This document shows positions 11,652-23,029 of a stretch of DNA of 64,000 bases, one piece after another. Position numbers and translations under genes: made by a program. Every line of letters starts with the position of its first letter. The stretch's first letter is position 1. The stretch is from Acanthosepion lycidas (taxonomy: Eukaryota > Mollusca > Cephalopoda > Sepiida > Sepiidae): contig OZ010573.1 of the NCBI GenBank assembly GCA_963932145.1, forward strand, positions 29,901,284 through 29,965,283. The letters run 5' to 3'. The notes beneath the pieces were generated by a model. The model did not search any database, was not told the origin of the DNA, and worked only from the letters and a program-made list of their open reading frames with translations.

Positions 11652-11772
11652 ACAGTGTTTCACTCATGGACAGCATTACATAGGCTGCTCCCGAGTTGGG
11701 AGTAAGGATAACGTTTATGTTTACTCCTCAACAAACAAAGCTAAAAATATTACCTATGCAGAAGTCCTATAG
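11647..11772 (+). pseudogene. Helitron helicase C-terminal segment (PIF1-like motif VI)
   Basis: The frame reads GEQCFTHGQHYIGCSRVGSK and then DNVYVYSSTNKAKNITYAEVL before TAG at 11770-11772. HGQ.Y...SRVG is motif VI of PIF1-family helicases, and the trailing N.TKN..Y.EVL is the normal end of Helitron RepHel proteins. It lies immediately after the Arg-rich repeats, overlapping their stop, so nuclease and helicase motifs I-V have been removed by one internal deletion. SRVG, with the arginine finger, is intact. Confidence 0.8.
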
Positions 11773-12735
11773 CCCATGGTCGGTTATGTTTAAATGCAAT
11801 GTACACATCTTTGCCAGCTGAATTGTGGGTTCCTTCATTTTTGAACCCAGTTTATTTAAAGGTCATCATAGTATCCACTTGCCATTACCAAGACATTTCA
11901 TTAAAGGTTGTCTTGCTCACCAGATGCTCCCTTATCACTTAAGCCCCACCATAGCTGCACTCACACTTACATGTCAACCATGTGACCATATTCAGTTGCA
12001 ACACAAAACCAACACGTGGGAAGGTGGATTTGTTTAATTGTCAGAAAAGTTGAGTGCATCTACGCAATTCAGGCCTCAGCAAAAAGAAGTGGGATAATAA
12101 AAGAATAGCAGTTTGCAGAGTTATAATATGCATTCTCTGCTGTACACCATTGGTGTGTTTCTCCCCTTACTATAAGGGCTGCTTTAGGTAATGCTATGTG
12201 CACTTCATGCTCGCCTCAGCTGGCTATTAAAAACTACAAAAAAATTTGTACCACTTACAAGTACTCGCCCCGGCACCTTCTCATACTTTTGTTATGTGGT
12301 TCTGTTTGTGGCAGTGGCAGCACTGTCTTTTGGGCAAAAGATGCATCTACCTTTCACGCTATTGTGTTTTACTATGTTGCAACTGACACAGGGTTTCATG
12401 TAATGTCTTGCACTCAGGGATAATAAAACCATCCAATCGAAACACAAAGCCATCTGCCACAACTCACCAAAAACTTCCTAAGGCCCGTGTTCGTATTGGA
12501 CTTCACAACTTTTAATTGGAGGTGTCTTAGTAATGGCAAATGGCTGATGCTACCATGGCTGTCCATTGCTTCCTTTTAAGCCTTACAATTTTTTATTCCC
12601 TTGTGCTGATGAATACCGACAACTTGTGTACATTACGTTTTTGACGTGGACGGCCATCAGTTCTACTAGACTTCAGCCTTACATTCGTGTACAAAATGAA
12701 TATGGCGGTTATGACCTTCCATTCAGAGGAAGTTT

Positions 12736-12767
12736 ACTCCCGGGCAATGCCGGGCTTTACTGCTAGT
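12736..12767 (+). terminator. Helitron 3' terminus: hairpin plus CTAG
   Basis: CCCGGGCAATGCCGGG can pair as a 5-bp stem with a GCAATG loop. Eight bases later comes CTAG at 12763-12766, then T. This hairpin acts as the rolling-circle termination signal in Helitrons. It is one of the few GC-rich sites in this part of the window. Confidence 0.85.
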
Positions 12768-14870
12768 TGCTTCATAAAATAAGATTGCAATAAAACAAAG
12801 ACATTATTTAATTAGAAAAACTTTTAATTGCTTTTATGAATAAGATATATTCTGTACACTAATCTCTTAAGAAAAAATATTTCGTGTTGAATAATGAATT
12901 TTTACAAGAATTTTTTTCCTTTTTTATTAAATTTAGAATAATTTATAAAGTTTTAAATCTTTTAAAATTCAGTATTAATTTGTATGGGTTAGGTGATATT
13001 GTTATTGTTATGGAGTGGTTTCACAGTGGAGGCTTGTATTTGTACTAAGTCGGTCCTAAAATAGGTTCGATGTACAAAACGTTAGGAACTTCATATAATA
13101 GGTATGACACAGAGCATACTTTAGTATCCGACTAACAGTCATCTGGCATTGACTCACGGACCAACTCACTTGTTACTTTTACTACTCCTACTTATTAAAG
13201 GTGGGAGTGTCTGTTAACTATAGAATAGGTGTTTTCCACTATAACATAAGTAAAAACATTATTTGCTACACATAAATGGAAAAGCTTACAATTCAGTGAC
13301 TCCCAGTATTTTCAAGAGAATTCTGTATGTATAAATCTACCAATTTTTATAAATATGGATGTCCATACATGCTATTATCAGAAAATAAAAGTGATAACTA
13401 CAGTAAATTTAAAGCCGAATTACCCATAATAAAACATTACATTATGGAGAATATTTTCCTAATTTTTTAACATTACTGGATAGTAAAAAATTATATAAAA
13501 AAAGACATTTGTATTATATTTAAGTAATTTTTACAGATATGTTTCCATAGAAAAATTTAGTTAAATTTCCACATGTCAATAAAGCTGTCAAATTGTCAAA
13601 GGTTTCAACACCTTAAATAAACACCTAACTCCTGGTTAAAAAATCCATTTCTGCAATATTTTTAACTAAAAGTAAGTAATATTTGTTTCAAATCAGATTA
13701 ATTAAACAATAATTCAGAAATGTTTAGTGATTTAAAAAAAAAAAAAAAAAAAAAGAGCGCCTTCCAATTAATTTCAATTAGTTTTGAAATACATTAAAGT
13801 ATTTTGCTTATATTAAATTTAATCTACTAGCCTGAAATTAAAACTAAAAGCTTCAAGAAAGACTTTGCATTTTTTAAAATTCATTTTAAACCTTAGGTAT
13901 CACATTTCTTTGGAGGTGCCCACCAAACACACACACACACACACGGGTATATATATAAAAAGATTTCCTGACACTTCTTTCATTTGTCACATGTTATCTT
14001 TCTCTTTGCGAATCTATGGAGTAATTTATTTTAATAAAAAAAAAAAAAGAAAAATTATTTAATGACAATGAAATAGTTCCAAAGATACAAAAAAAAAAGA
14101 CGACAAACAGCATTTAACTATAGATACTTCTATGTTATTCCTTCACCAGCTACGATGCTTTTAAAATCTTCAAGTTAATCTGAAAAGGACACTGAAGAGG
14201 AATATCTCCATAAGGAACTGCCTTCAAGTTTATATATTTATAAAGAGGATTGGAATTAAATTTAAAATAAAAAGACCTGATCAATGGTGAACATATGCAA
14301 AAATGATGGCGTTGTCACTTAATGATTTGTATCTCTTGGCAGAATGAATAAAATTATTTCAAGACTGTTCCTCACCCTCTTGTGGATGTTGTTAAAGTCC
14401 TTTTGATATTGTAAATTGAATTCCTTGATTTATTTCTAGTTTTCAGCAAAATGTTTGAAGTGCATTTTAGTTTTTATCAGCATTTTTGGAGATGAGAAAT
14501 TAGATGCTTTGCTCTTTTAGTTAAGTCTGCATGTTCCACTCTGGGCTTAAGGGTGCAATAATACATTGTATGAGACTGGTCGCTGAAAAGTTGAAGCAAA
14601 AAGACATCACAAGACGTGGTAAACTCAACAACTTTATTCCAATTCCCGTTGTATCCATTTTGCTCCCAGCATTCCCTAGTGGGACCAGAAGAGCTTACAT
14701 TCATCATAATCAACATTATTCATGTTGTTATAAAGACTTCATAACTGCACAGATTTCCATAATCATGATTGCTCATCAACATGAGGATTTTTTTTCCAGT
14801 GTTCACAAAGAAAGAGAACTGCAGACAGTGGATGTTTTTTTTTTTTTGTAGGTAGAAAGAACAATTTATT
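12768..14870. other. Unassigned AT-rich DNA
   Basis: No gene recognised. Contains a poly-A run (13734-13754), a short CA tract (13926-13944) and poly-A near 14036-14048. The 13000-13250 part is less AT-rich and may be an unrecognised old transposon, but I found no second copy. Confidence 0.5.
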
Positions 14871-14880
14871 ATTATTTATA

Positions 14881-14958
14881 TTAATGGTGCAAAAGTAATG
14901 TCGTTTTCTCACATAGTAACATATGTGATAAAACGACATTACTTTTGCACCAACCTAA
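14881..14958. mobile_element. MADE1-like mariner MITE, type A
   Basis: A 78-bp palindrome: GTGCAAAAGTAATGTCGTTT is mirrored by AAACGACATTACTTTTGCAC, and the right end is CACCAACCTAA. The left end has lost two bases (TTAATGGTGC instead of TTAGGTTGGTGC). TA flanks both sides (14879-14880 and 14959-14960), as expected for Tc1/mariner. The termini nearly match human MADE1, the 80-bp MITE of Hsmar1 mariner, as I remember its consensus. No coding capacity. A second type A copy lies at 59231-59311. Confidence 0.9.
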
Positions 14959-15352
14959 TAAATGACAATTTTGAAATTTTCCATTGACCAATTATTCAGT
15001 TTAATAAATTGAAAAGCCACTATTTAAAACTGAATATATATTTCTTGCTGAGTAGTGGGTGGAGACATTTCTTGTGGGGGCTGGAAAACTTTTCTTGTGT
15101 GTTGGTAAGTGGGGAGACCATAAAAAAACCCGATTCTTGCAGGGGGGGGGTAAAAATATTTCTGCCTAATAAAAAGGTGTGAAGTGGGGAGGCTGGACAA
15201 ACTTACCTTGTCAGGTCAAGCAGCAAGTTGAAAAACATCTCAAGCCAGGTAAAGAGGCAGGGAGGTTAGAAAACGATTCTTCCCAAAATCTGACTAAATC
15301 ACCAAAAATAAGATTATATTTGGCAGTGTTTCTTGATCTGACCATTATAGTA

Positions 15353-15755
15353 GTTTGGTTTACTTTGTTTTATTGCATATCAACCTCAATGGGTTATTTA
15401 ATGCCAACAAGATTTTTAGGATGTGTTCATATGAATTCTTTGTAAGAAATCAGTTTGCAGATCAGGCTTCATTAACATATTTTTGTAAAGAAGGTTTTTA
15501 TCAAGCATCAAAAGCATTGCTGGTGATTTTTTCTCCCACCAAAAATGTATTGCTGGTATTTTTACTATAAAAATCTACTTTTATACTAGTTTAATATATT
15601 AATTTGAGGGGTTAACTATAACTGGGACCGTAACAGATGATGCCACTCTGGTGGATCTGGGATCAATACCAATTAAGAGGTTGTTCCACACTCCTTAAAA
15701 CCTCCCAATGAGAGTCCTTGCTGCCAGATGTAGTTTATCATCATTACCAGGATAG
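15353..15755 (+). mobile_element. Dispersed repeat R1, sense copy
   Basis: Head at 15353-15410 (TTTGGTTTACTTTG, then CATATCAACCTCAATGGG, TTATTTAATGCCAAC), AT-rich middle with TTGCTGGTATTTTTAC, then core (AACTATAACTGGGACCGTAAC) and tail (CCAATGAGAGTCCTTGCTG) to CCAGG at 15749. The order matches the copies at 19473 and 36294. Short open frames across it are not genes. Confidence 0.75.
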
Positions 15756-15759
15756 GAAG

Positions 15760-16900
15760 ACTCTTGTAAAAGATAAAAAGATTACAGCTTGAGGAATTAC
15801 TTTGTACTATTTCTAAATTGAGAAGCGATATTTAATTTCTATTATATTTCACTATATGAAGAATTTTTATTTTGTTTTCATAAGGCATTCTCTTTAACTT
15901 TGAAATACATGTTCCTGCTGAAAATCATGTAATTTAAGCTGGTGACAAAATCAGTTTTTGGAGATTTAATTCACTCTCAGATAATTTGATAATTTCCTGA
16001 GTACAGTGAATTTACCTATTATTTATTTAAGCATTATTAATTTTTAAACAATGGATTTTTAAGCCAATATTCTTTCTTCTTATTATAAATGTGACATTTA
16101 AAAGCTACACATGTTTGTGCAGAGATCCCAATTATTTTAAACAGTGAAATTAATGGCACACAGCCAAATCAGGAAGCCTCACTCAAGAAGATGTGCTTCC
16201 TTCATTGAACTGGTATTCCCTTTTCCTGTTAAAGAAACTGCTTTTTAGCAAAGCATGCTATCAAATTGAAATTGGTAGGATACACTTGGCTTAAAAGTGT
16301 TCTTTCTGTTGGAAAAAAAAAAAGGAATACAGATTTTCTGTTGTGAAGATGATCTTTAGTGGGGCTTCATCTCCTGGTTACTTCACATAAATTTCATTAT
16401 TGGGCTAATTTCAACTTTACATTCTTTGCCACAACTGCAAAGAATGGAGTGCATACAACTTTTAGTAATGTTCTTCTCTGTGGTAGGCAGGACTTGGCCT
16501 CCTAAAAGTAAAGCTGGATTAACATCAAAAAGCTTTAATTAGGGGAGAGAAAATAAAATCAGGCATAGCTGACCATGTATGGAGGGAAAAAGGGTAGACA
16601 TCAACCCCTATGGAATGAAATTAAAATAGTGGACTGTGAGTAACACTGGAGAGTCAGATGTTTGAAAGAATCAGCATATACACTAGACTGTGAGGACCTC
16701 CTTAGTAGGCCTAGCATAGAAATACGATATGGGAGCCATTAATAAATAAATAAAAAGAAGTAACAGCAAGACTTCAGCAGCAATTACAGTAGAAAATGAA
16801 GCTTCAGTGAGTGTAGTCTAGTATGACTAGCAGCAGCCCTCATCAGCTTAAAGCTTAAAGCTCCCAATTCTCCACTCAGAATTGTCCCATGAGATAATGG
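15760..16900. other. No gene seen
   Basis: AT-rich unassigned sequence with short A runs. The 16500-16870 part is somewhat more balanced in composition but carries no motif I recognise. Confidence 0.5.
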
Positions 16901-16904
16901 TCTA

Positions 16905-17180
16905 GTCAGATAAAGCATTAGTTTTTTTTTAATTTGAGGATATCATAATTACATGTTCAATTCTGGGCCAGGTAGTGTGTACTTGGACTCAATAGGAATC
17001 TGGAAAACAATAACTGGACAGTACCAAATAAGAATTAGATTAGATATTCCTGAACATGAGCTATTGAACATGAGTAATCTTTCCCAATAGATTAAATAAA
17101 GAGTTCAGTCTGAAATTCCCTGAAGATTATCTTTATCAATAATCCCTTGATGATTGTTATCACAAAAACATTATGATAAC
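16905..17180 (+). mobile_element. SINE S1b copy, diverged
   Basis: Body text GGCCAGGTAGTGTGTACTTG, then AAACAATAACTGGACAGTAC and AATCTTTCCCAATAGATTAA is shared with the S1b copy at 43715-44030. The 3' tail is poor: it ends near GATTGTTATCACAAAAACATT without the GATGAGGACAA block. The head near 16905 is disrupted by a T run. Confidence 0.55.
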
Positions 17181-17184
17181 AAAA

Positions 17185-18235
17185 TGAAAAACTGAAATTA
17201 TGCAAACCCCACATACCAGGAATTAATAAACTGGTATATACTGAAATTTTCATTAATTTTCCATATTTAAAAATTATGAATTCAGATATTTTTTTATTTG
17301 AAATTTTAGAGTTATGCAATAGATAATGAAGGCATCAAAACTGCAAATATTACAATTATAAAAATATTCCTACTATTTAAGATCATTTTATGGCCATTCA
17401 TTATCTTCTGTTCCAACTGAATCTGACATGCTATCATGTTAACTGAACCAACCATCTCAAACATGACTGGTTAATAATCGTCTATTTGTGCTGTAAAGTT
17501 ATTATAAACCAAACAGGTTAAACATTAAGCAACAGGCTGAGTGTCTGGTAAGTTAGCCATAAGATAGATACATTGGTCAGAATATATAATTTAAGCAGAG
17601 AAAAGCACTAAATATAAATTGTGAAAGTGAAAGTAGGTTTGATAATGAAAGTAGCTTCAAAAGTGAAAGTGGAATCAATAAATGGGTTGGAACTTCTGCA
17701 CTGAACAAAGAAAAATCTAAAAAGGAAGAAAAAAAATCATTATTCAGCAAAATGACATTTACCAGGTCAACTGAATGTTGAATAGCAAATCTGTTTTCAT
17801 TTTTTTTATGGCTATTGTTGTCCAGGAAGCTAAAGAATATTTGAATAAGTAAGCTTCTGATCAGAATAGATCTGTTATCCTGCTGTATAAAGAAAAAATA
17901 TCCTTTCTTCATATTATTTTAAGCTATTTAATGTCAGAATAAAACAAGGAGTAAGAACAGAGGCCAAATTTTATCATCTGAGTTGTAAAAGAGCTTAATT
18001 TCTGATTCCTTGAACTGATTTTTATGGCATCTTTAAAAAAAATTTTCATTACCAGAGCAAATATTAAATGACTCATCCAAAGCTTTTCAAACTGGTTTGT
18101 CATGATACTTTCATACAATTAATTACCTGTTCATTCTTTAATTACATTTTATTAATTCACATCAGCCTAAATTTGTGTCCTCACATTTTAATCAGTATAG
18201 CAAAACAGCCAATTGAAGATATCAAAATCAAGTAA
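17185..18235. other. No gene seen
   Basis: AT-rich. Open frames on the minus strand (for example 17577-17912) are compositionally biased and lack motifs. Nothing could be assigned. Confidence 0.55.
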
Positions 18236-18239
18236 GTAT

Positions 18240-18795
18240 GAAAATTCAAATATCTGATAAGGGTTTGAAAAGAGGATGCGATACTGAAATCCAAAAGGCA
18301 TGCATTGAAATAGCAAATGATGCTTTCCAAAAGCCAAGCAAAATATAAAGAAACAGGAAAATTTTGTTAGAAACAAAGAAATGTGTGCTCAACTCCCATT
18401 TAATATCAATTCTCTTATATGGCAGTGAATGCTGGATAATTTCCTCAAAGACAAGAAAACACGTGGCAACAGAAATCTGTAGACAGAAGGATGCTGAGAA
18501 TACCAAGGATGAAGTAGATGAATAATGAGGGAGTTTAAACAAAAGGTTGTTCTAATTTCTCAGACAGATAATGAGGAAAGAAAGCTAGGGAAATTTGACA
18601 CCCACAAAACACATTGAAGGCAAGAGGGAAACAATGAGTTAACAACCTAACAAGCTTTTGTAAATGGATGACGGAACAGGGAGGGTAAGCGGTAGAAAGA
18701 CAAACATTGCTGTCAGCTACAAAGGATAGGAGGGTGTGGCGACCCATGATCGCCTATGTCCTGAAGGAATATGGCACAAGGACAAAGAAAAAACT
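18240..18795 (+). pseudogene. RTE-like LINE C-terminal remnant
   Basis: Across several frames the plus strand gives EIQKACIEIANDAFQKPSK, then LNSHLISILLYGSECWIISS at about 18390-18450, then RQIMRKEARE and KHIEGKRET, and finally a TYVLKGHGT-like end (CCTATGTCCTGAAGGA at 18752-18767). This is the order of the thumb and C-terminal region of an endonuclease-RT LINE (I...AK.AF.....L......R......LLYG.E.W). Many stops. The same lineage appears at 2700-2900 and 57135-57620. The downstream neighbour is a sense LINE A tail. Confidence 0.75.
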
Positions 18796-18796
18796 T

Positions 18797-19262
18797 TTAT
18801 GACAACATATTTTACTCTGTTCATAGAACTGGCATCTCGGCTTCAGTCTATTTCTCACCACCATAACAGCTTCCCTGTGCCTTTTCTATAAATACTTTCA
18901 TGGTAACTGATCTGATGAACATTCCACTATGGTACCTAGACTTTATGAATTTAAGCACACTACTAAGTTGGCAGAAAGGTCTTATCATTTTACAGTTGAA
19001 ATGGCTAGATGTAACTGTAAGTTCTATGCTAACAGTTTCTTCTATCACACTTCTTGCATGTGGAATTCTCTTTCAGCTTCTTGCTTCCCAGTCAACTTTG
19101 ATCTGCAAAAATTTAAATGCAATGTCAGTTGTTATCTGCCATCTTCTTAATTATTGTTCAACTCCTTAATAGTAGTTTTCCTTATATTCTCTTACACTCA
19201 TTAACTCTTTGTGCCCTAGTGGCTTTATTGCCTTCCTTGGGGTGAAATGATTAAAAATAAGA
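18797..19262 (+). pseudogene. LINE family A 3' end
   Basis: The frame from 18929 reads MVPRLYEFKHTTKLAERSYH, then MARCNCKFYANSFFYHTSCM and WNSLSASCFPVNFDLQKFK. The pattern VP.....FKH.TRLA...H.F.VE.ARC....Y..SFF.RTS.LWNSLPASCFP marks the C-terminus of LINE family A. The 3' untranslated part ends CTAGTGGCTTTATTGCCTTC and GGGGTGAAATGATTAAAAATAA. This is the best sense copy of the family tail, severely 5'-truncated. Confidence 0.85.
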
Positions 19263-19472
19263 ATAAGTTATTTGTTTAGTTAATTTTTTATTGAATAATT
19301 TTTTTTTTTGTGTACATTTGGAATTATATATTTGGCTTGGCTCAAAAAAAAAATTTGAAACTGAGTCACCAGTGTTAAAAGTCTGGAAACTCCACTTCTA
19401 AGTGATTAATATTTTTTTGAATTGTATCCTCATCTTTGCTTTTGTGATTGTAACATCCGAACATTATCTTTT

Positions 19473-20050
19473 GATTGGTTTGGTTTGGTTTATTTTACTT
19501 TACGGCATATCAACCTCAATGGGTTATTTAATGCCGACAAAAATTTTTAGGATAGATTCGTATGAATAGAATATGTATTCTTTGGTTTAGATTGGTTTGG
19601 TTTATTTTGCTTTATGGCATATCAACCTCAATGGGTTATTTAATGCCAACAACATTTTTAGGATAGATTTGTATGAATACAATATGTATGGTTTGGTTTA
19701 TTTTGTTTTAGGGTATATCAACCCCAATGGGTTATTTAATGCTGACAAAATTTTTTATTGCTGGTAATATTTTGTTTTGTCAAAAATCTGTTTCTAGTAA
19801 TACTCTTCCTTCAAAATTGTATTGCTGGTAATAATTTTTTTCAAAAGTATTGCTGGTAATAGTTAACTATTTGCCCATAGCTGGGACCCTAACAGGTGCT
19901 ACTACCACAGGTCAGGGTGAACCCAGGAACACCAGCAATTAAGAGGTGGTTCCACGCTCCTCAAAACCTCCTGATCAGAGGCCTTGCTGCTGGACATAGT
20001 TTATTGTCTTATCCAGGATGTGGATGTCGTTTAACATCTTACTCAGGACT
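19473..20050 (+). mobile_element. Dispersed repeat R1 with triplicated head
   Basis: The head segment (TTTGGTTTATTTT, then CATATCAACCTCAATGGG) occurs three times, starting near 19478, 19605 and 19689, before a single AT-rich middle, core (CCCATAGCTGGGACCCTAAC at 19873-19892) and tail (GATCAGAGGCCTTGCTGCTG). The last 60 bases hold two versions of the terminal unit ending ATCCAGGA and ACTCAGGA, so the 3' end is also partly duplicated. No coding. Confidence 0.75.
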
Positions 20051-20054
20051 TTTG

Positions 20055-20620
20055 ACCCATTTCCTTGTACAAGTAAACTTTGAACAGAACGGATATCATT
20101 TATAACATTTTCTTTTTAAAACTTTCATCACACACTCATCCAATTAGAACAATTCACAAGCTCAGAGGTAAGACAGATTTGACATTCTGATTGGTGAATT
20201 TTTCTCATTTAAGAAATTAAAAAGAAAATTGTCTATTTAAGTCTGTTAGCTGCATTGTAAAATAGGATGTAACAGACAAGAGAAGATGGGTTGTTTTGGC
20301 AATTATGTAGACTTGCTATTTAGCTTTACTGTTTTTGTGCTTCAGTTAAGTTCTGTGAGTGAAGAAAACAATGAAAGATCAAGAGAACAAAAAAACGACA
20401 TTTGTTTTTCATTCTCTAATTATTTATGTCATTAAAAAGTCTTTTTTCACAAAACCAAAGTTCTATGACTAAATCAAAATTAAATAATACCTTTCAAACT
20501 GTCAACAATACCTTTTTTTATCTTTTCTGCCAAGTGAAATAAAACCAAATAAATCATATATATAATAACCAGATTTATTCAGCAAGGCAATCCTCAGAGA
20601 ACTAAAAATATTACTAAGTA
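20055..20620. other. No gene seen
   Basis: AT-rich, unassigned. Confidence 0.5.
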
Positions 20621-20621
20621 A

Positions 20622-21539
20622 TACAATGGAGTGTCAAAAGAATGGTTATTTCATTGACACTACTATTATTTTAACTACCTTCACTCCTTGGCAACGTTTG
20701 TTTTAAAAAGCAATAATTAGAATTGTAATAAATTCTAAACATATAAAAGTGAATTTGTACCATTTTTTTCATTCTTGAAAATTTACAACAAAAATATTAA
20801 ACACTATTCATAAGATTGTTTATTTACAATAATAATTTTATATTTACAGAAACTAATTCTAAAAACTAATTAAATTAAAACTAATGCAATATTTATAATT
20901 TACGAATTTATAAAGAAATAGATATAAAACCATTTTTTTATTCATAAATGTATAAATATTTACTAAAATATTGAAATATGAGAAATAACTGTAAGTAAAT
21001 CTTTATTTACCATTTTATAAAGTTTGAATCAATTCACAATTAGGGGATGTTTTGCCAACTATTCCAATAAACAATCTAATAGTGTTTATTCTTTTTGTTG
21101 TAAATTCTCAAGAACAAAGAAAATGTTTAAATTTACTTTCATATGTTTAGGTTTTATTGCAATTCTAATCTTCACTTTTAACCCCAGAACACTAACCATA
21201 GGTATATAGTACCCAGCACAAATTTTCCTATTTTTAATTACAATTTTCAGTACCTGATTTTCTTACCTAGTTAGTGTTTTTCAGTTCCTATTAATGTTAA
21301 CTTAAAGTACAAAGTTTTCATGTGCCTGCATGTAAAATATTTCAAATAAAGATTTATATTTAATACTTTTTTTGATATTTTCAAAATCAGGTATGATATA
21401 CCCATGGTTAGTAGTGGTGTAACTTTAACTGATGGTTAATGTTCTAGGGTTAAAACAATTAATATTGTCAAGGAGTGAATGTAGTTAAAACAATAGTGGT
21501 GTCCAGGAAAAAACTGGACTTTTGACACAGTTTTTTGTA
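20622..21539. mobile_element. DNA element with about 60-bp terminal inverted repeats
   Basis: Left end 20631-20692 (GTGTCAAAAG, then GACACTACTATTATTTTAAC and TCACTCCTTGG) is mirrored at 21467-21528 (CAAGGAGTGAATGTAGTTAA, then AGTGGTGTCC and CTTTTGACAC). The termini extend to TACAA/TTGTA at about 20622 and 21539. The 770-bp interior is strongly AT-rich with no transposase. GTGTCAAAAG-type ends and flanking TA suggest a Tc1/mariner-like non-autonomous element. This assignment is inferred; the inverted repeats are seen directly. Confidence 0.75.
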
Positions 21540-21667
21540 GGCACAAAGGTTCAATTTTGCCCAAAGGTTTAAGTGAAAGATGGTTACAAAAATCACTTCT
21601 AAGGAAAAGATCCAAACTCTAGCCTGACAAGTGGATTCACCACTACAAGAATACTCCTGCGCATGAT

Positions 21668-21830
21668 ATAGATGGTGTAATGGTTAGCAAGCTTGTCTCG
21701 CTGGAACAATTATGACTGAGTAGTGAGTTCAATCCTCACTGGGTGCCCCATACTTTCGGCCTTGTGTCACATCTGAACTATGCTTGGAAAATCACTATAT
21801 TAAGAGTTTGCAAGTTGCTGGCTTAGAAAT
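21668..21830 (+). mobile_element. tRNA-derived SINE (third type)
   Basis: GGTGTAATGGTTAGCAAGC (box A-like) is followed about 50 bases later by GTGAGTTCAATCCTCAC, a good box B (GGTTCRANNCC type) inside a short stem. The 72-base span is that of a tRNA, but the arms do not make a clean cloverleaf, so I call it a SINE head. The downstream body (GCCTTGTGTCACATCTGAAC) is not shared with S1 or S2. Confidence 0.6.
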
Positions 21831-21844
21831 GCAATGCAAAAATG

Positions 21845-22205
21845 GGCTATTCGCCTTATTCACCAAATTTGGAAACTAGTGATTTCTGGCTGTTTCCCAA
21901 ATTGAAAATTCCTCTGAGAGGACAATGATTTGCTGGTATATCTGACATTCTGTCACACATAACTATGTAACTGAAAAGTATCCCTGAAAACAAATTCCAA
22001 GAATGTTTCCAGCAATGGCACCCTTGTTCCAAGAAATGTATAACTTTACAAGAAATTATTGTAGGTGACAGCAGCCAATAATTGTCAGATAAGCAAATTA
22101 CTTTCATGGGGATATTCCAGGAATTATATTGTCTCATTTTCATACAAGAAAGAATAAATAAGCATATGAAGAGATGCTGAAAAGTTTTTGGCCTGACCCA
22201 CTTCC
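21845..22205 (+). pseudogene. Mariner transposase C-terminal remnant
   Basis: From 21854 the frame reads PYSPNLETSDFWLFPKLKIP then LRGQ, stop, FAGISDIL, and later LKSIPENKFQECFQQW. Mariner transposases end with YSPDL.PSDF.LFP.LK..L.G..F, and the third catalytic Asp is the one in SDF (codon at 21881-21883), retained here. Three stops interrupt the frame by 22080. The following TGCTGAAAAGTTTTTGGCC may be the worn 3' untranslated part. Only the last third of the protein survives; a DD34D mariner is likely. Confidence 0.8.
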
Positions 22206-22259
22206 CAAAATATCACAAAGCAAACTTTATTTTGAAATTCTTTTATTATCATGACACTT

Positions 22260-22405
22260 TTCAGTGCCTCCTTGTATCACTGCAGAAATTTTCAGCACCC
22301 CCTTGCATCACTGCAGAACTTTTCAGCACCCGCTTGTATCACCGCAGAAATTTTCAGCACTCTCTTGTATTGCCACAGAAATTTTCAGCATTCTCTTGCA
22401 ATATT
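22260..22405. repeat. 31-bp tandem repeat, about 4.5 copies
   Basis: The unit, about CAGAAATTTTCAGCACCCCC plus TTGTATCACTG, repeats from 22262 to about 22405 with a few substitutions per copy. A lone diverged unit (CAGCACCCCCATTGTATTTT) lies at 22549. The open frame 22232-22480 is produced by the repeat (QKFSA..CITAELFS). Confidence 0.85.
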
Positions 22406-22479
22406 GTTCTTATTCTGATTATTTCAGTTAGCACCCTTTATTCTTCATTCCTGGAACACCTTTCAGAGAATTTACACTA

Positions 22480-23025
22480 GATTCCACATGACTTTTGCCA
22501 TCTGTATTTTTTCTGCTTCAATAACTATTCTCAGGAAGAAACCAATTTCTCAGCACCCCCATTGTATTTTTTCTATTGCAATATTTTGCCACATTCTAAG
22601 GCTTTCTTTGTTGTACACAGAGGAGATAAGCCGTAGGTCCCAAATGTAAAATTAACTGTCTCTCCTACATTTCAAATCTTATGATCAACATTAATCTGGC
22701 AAGAAAGAGGAAAGGAAAGGTTATAAACAGGCATCTTCAAAGGACTTTGCAAGTCTTTAATATTTTCAGTAACTGCCTGAGTGACCTAAAAAGGATAATT
22801 TATTAAATTTCCATTTTCCAACCCAAGTCTTTGTTTGATCTCTACGGGTAGGTCGAAGACTCAAATGAATGAGAGTCAATCTGACAAGACTGACAGAAAG
22901 ATAATTCAGGGTGATAAACACAGCAGGGACACAGGATGAGAAAAATAAATAGAGATGGAAACTATCTGAGAAAAGAAGAAAAGAAGAGATTCACAAAAAA
23001 AAAATAAATAAAAATAAAAATTAAT
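22480..23025. other. No gene seen
   Basis: Unassigned. Has an A-rich stretch at 22997-23036 that may be the edge of the LINE remnant that follows. Confidence 0.45.
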
Positions 23026-23029
23026 AAAA

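Larger units (their letters stand above)
9130..12766 (+). mobile_element. Helitron with both termini, non-autonomous derivative
   Basis: The 5' end starts TCTATATACATATGATAAAA right after an A (9129). The 3' end has a GC-rich hairpin (CCCGG, loop, CCGGG at 12739-12754), then TTTACTGCTAG and a host T (12767). 5'-TC, 3' hairpin plus CTAG and insertion between A and T are the diagnostic features of Helitrons. There are no terminal inverted repeats and no target duplication. Inside are an Arg-rich N-terminal repeat region (11035-11651) and the final helicase segment (11647-11772). The Rep nuclease and most of the helicase are absent, so the element could move only with proteins supplied elsewhere. 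It is visibly less AT-rich than its flanks. Confidence 0.85.

Noticed and set aside
21668..21740. Possible tRNA gene
   Set aside because: Box A- and B-like motifs are present, but the acceptor and anticodon stems do not pair cleanly, and a SINE-like body follows.
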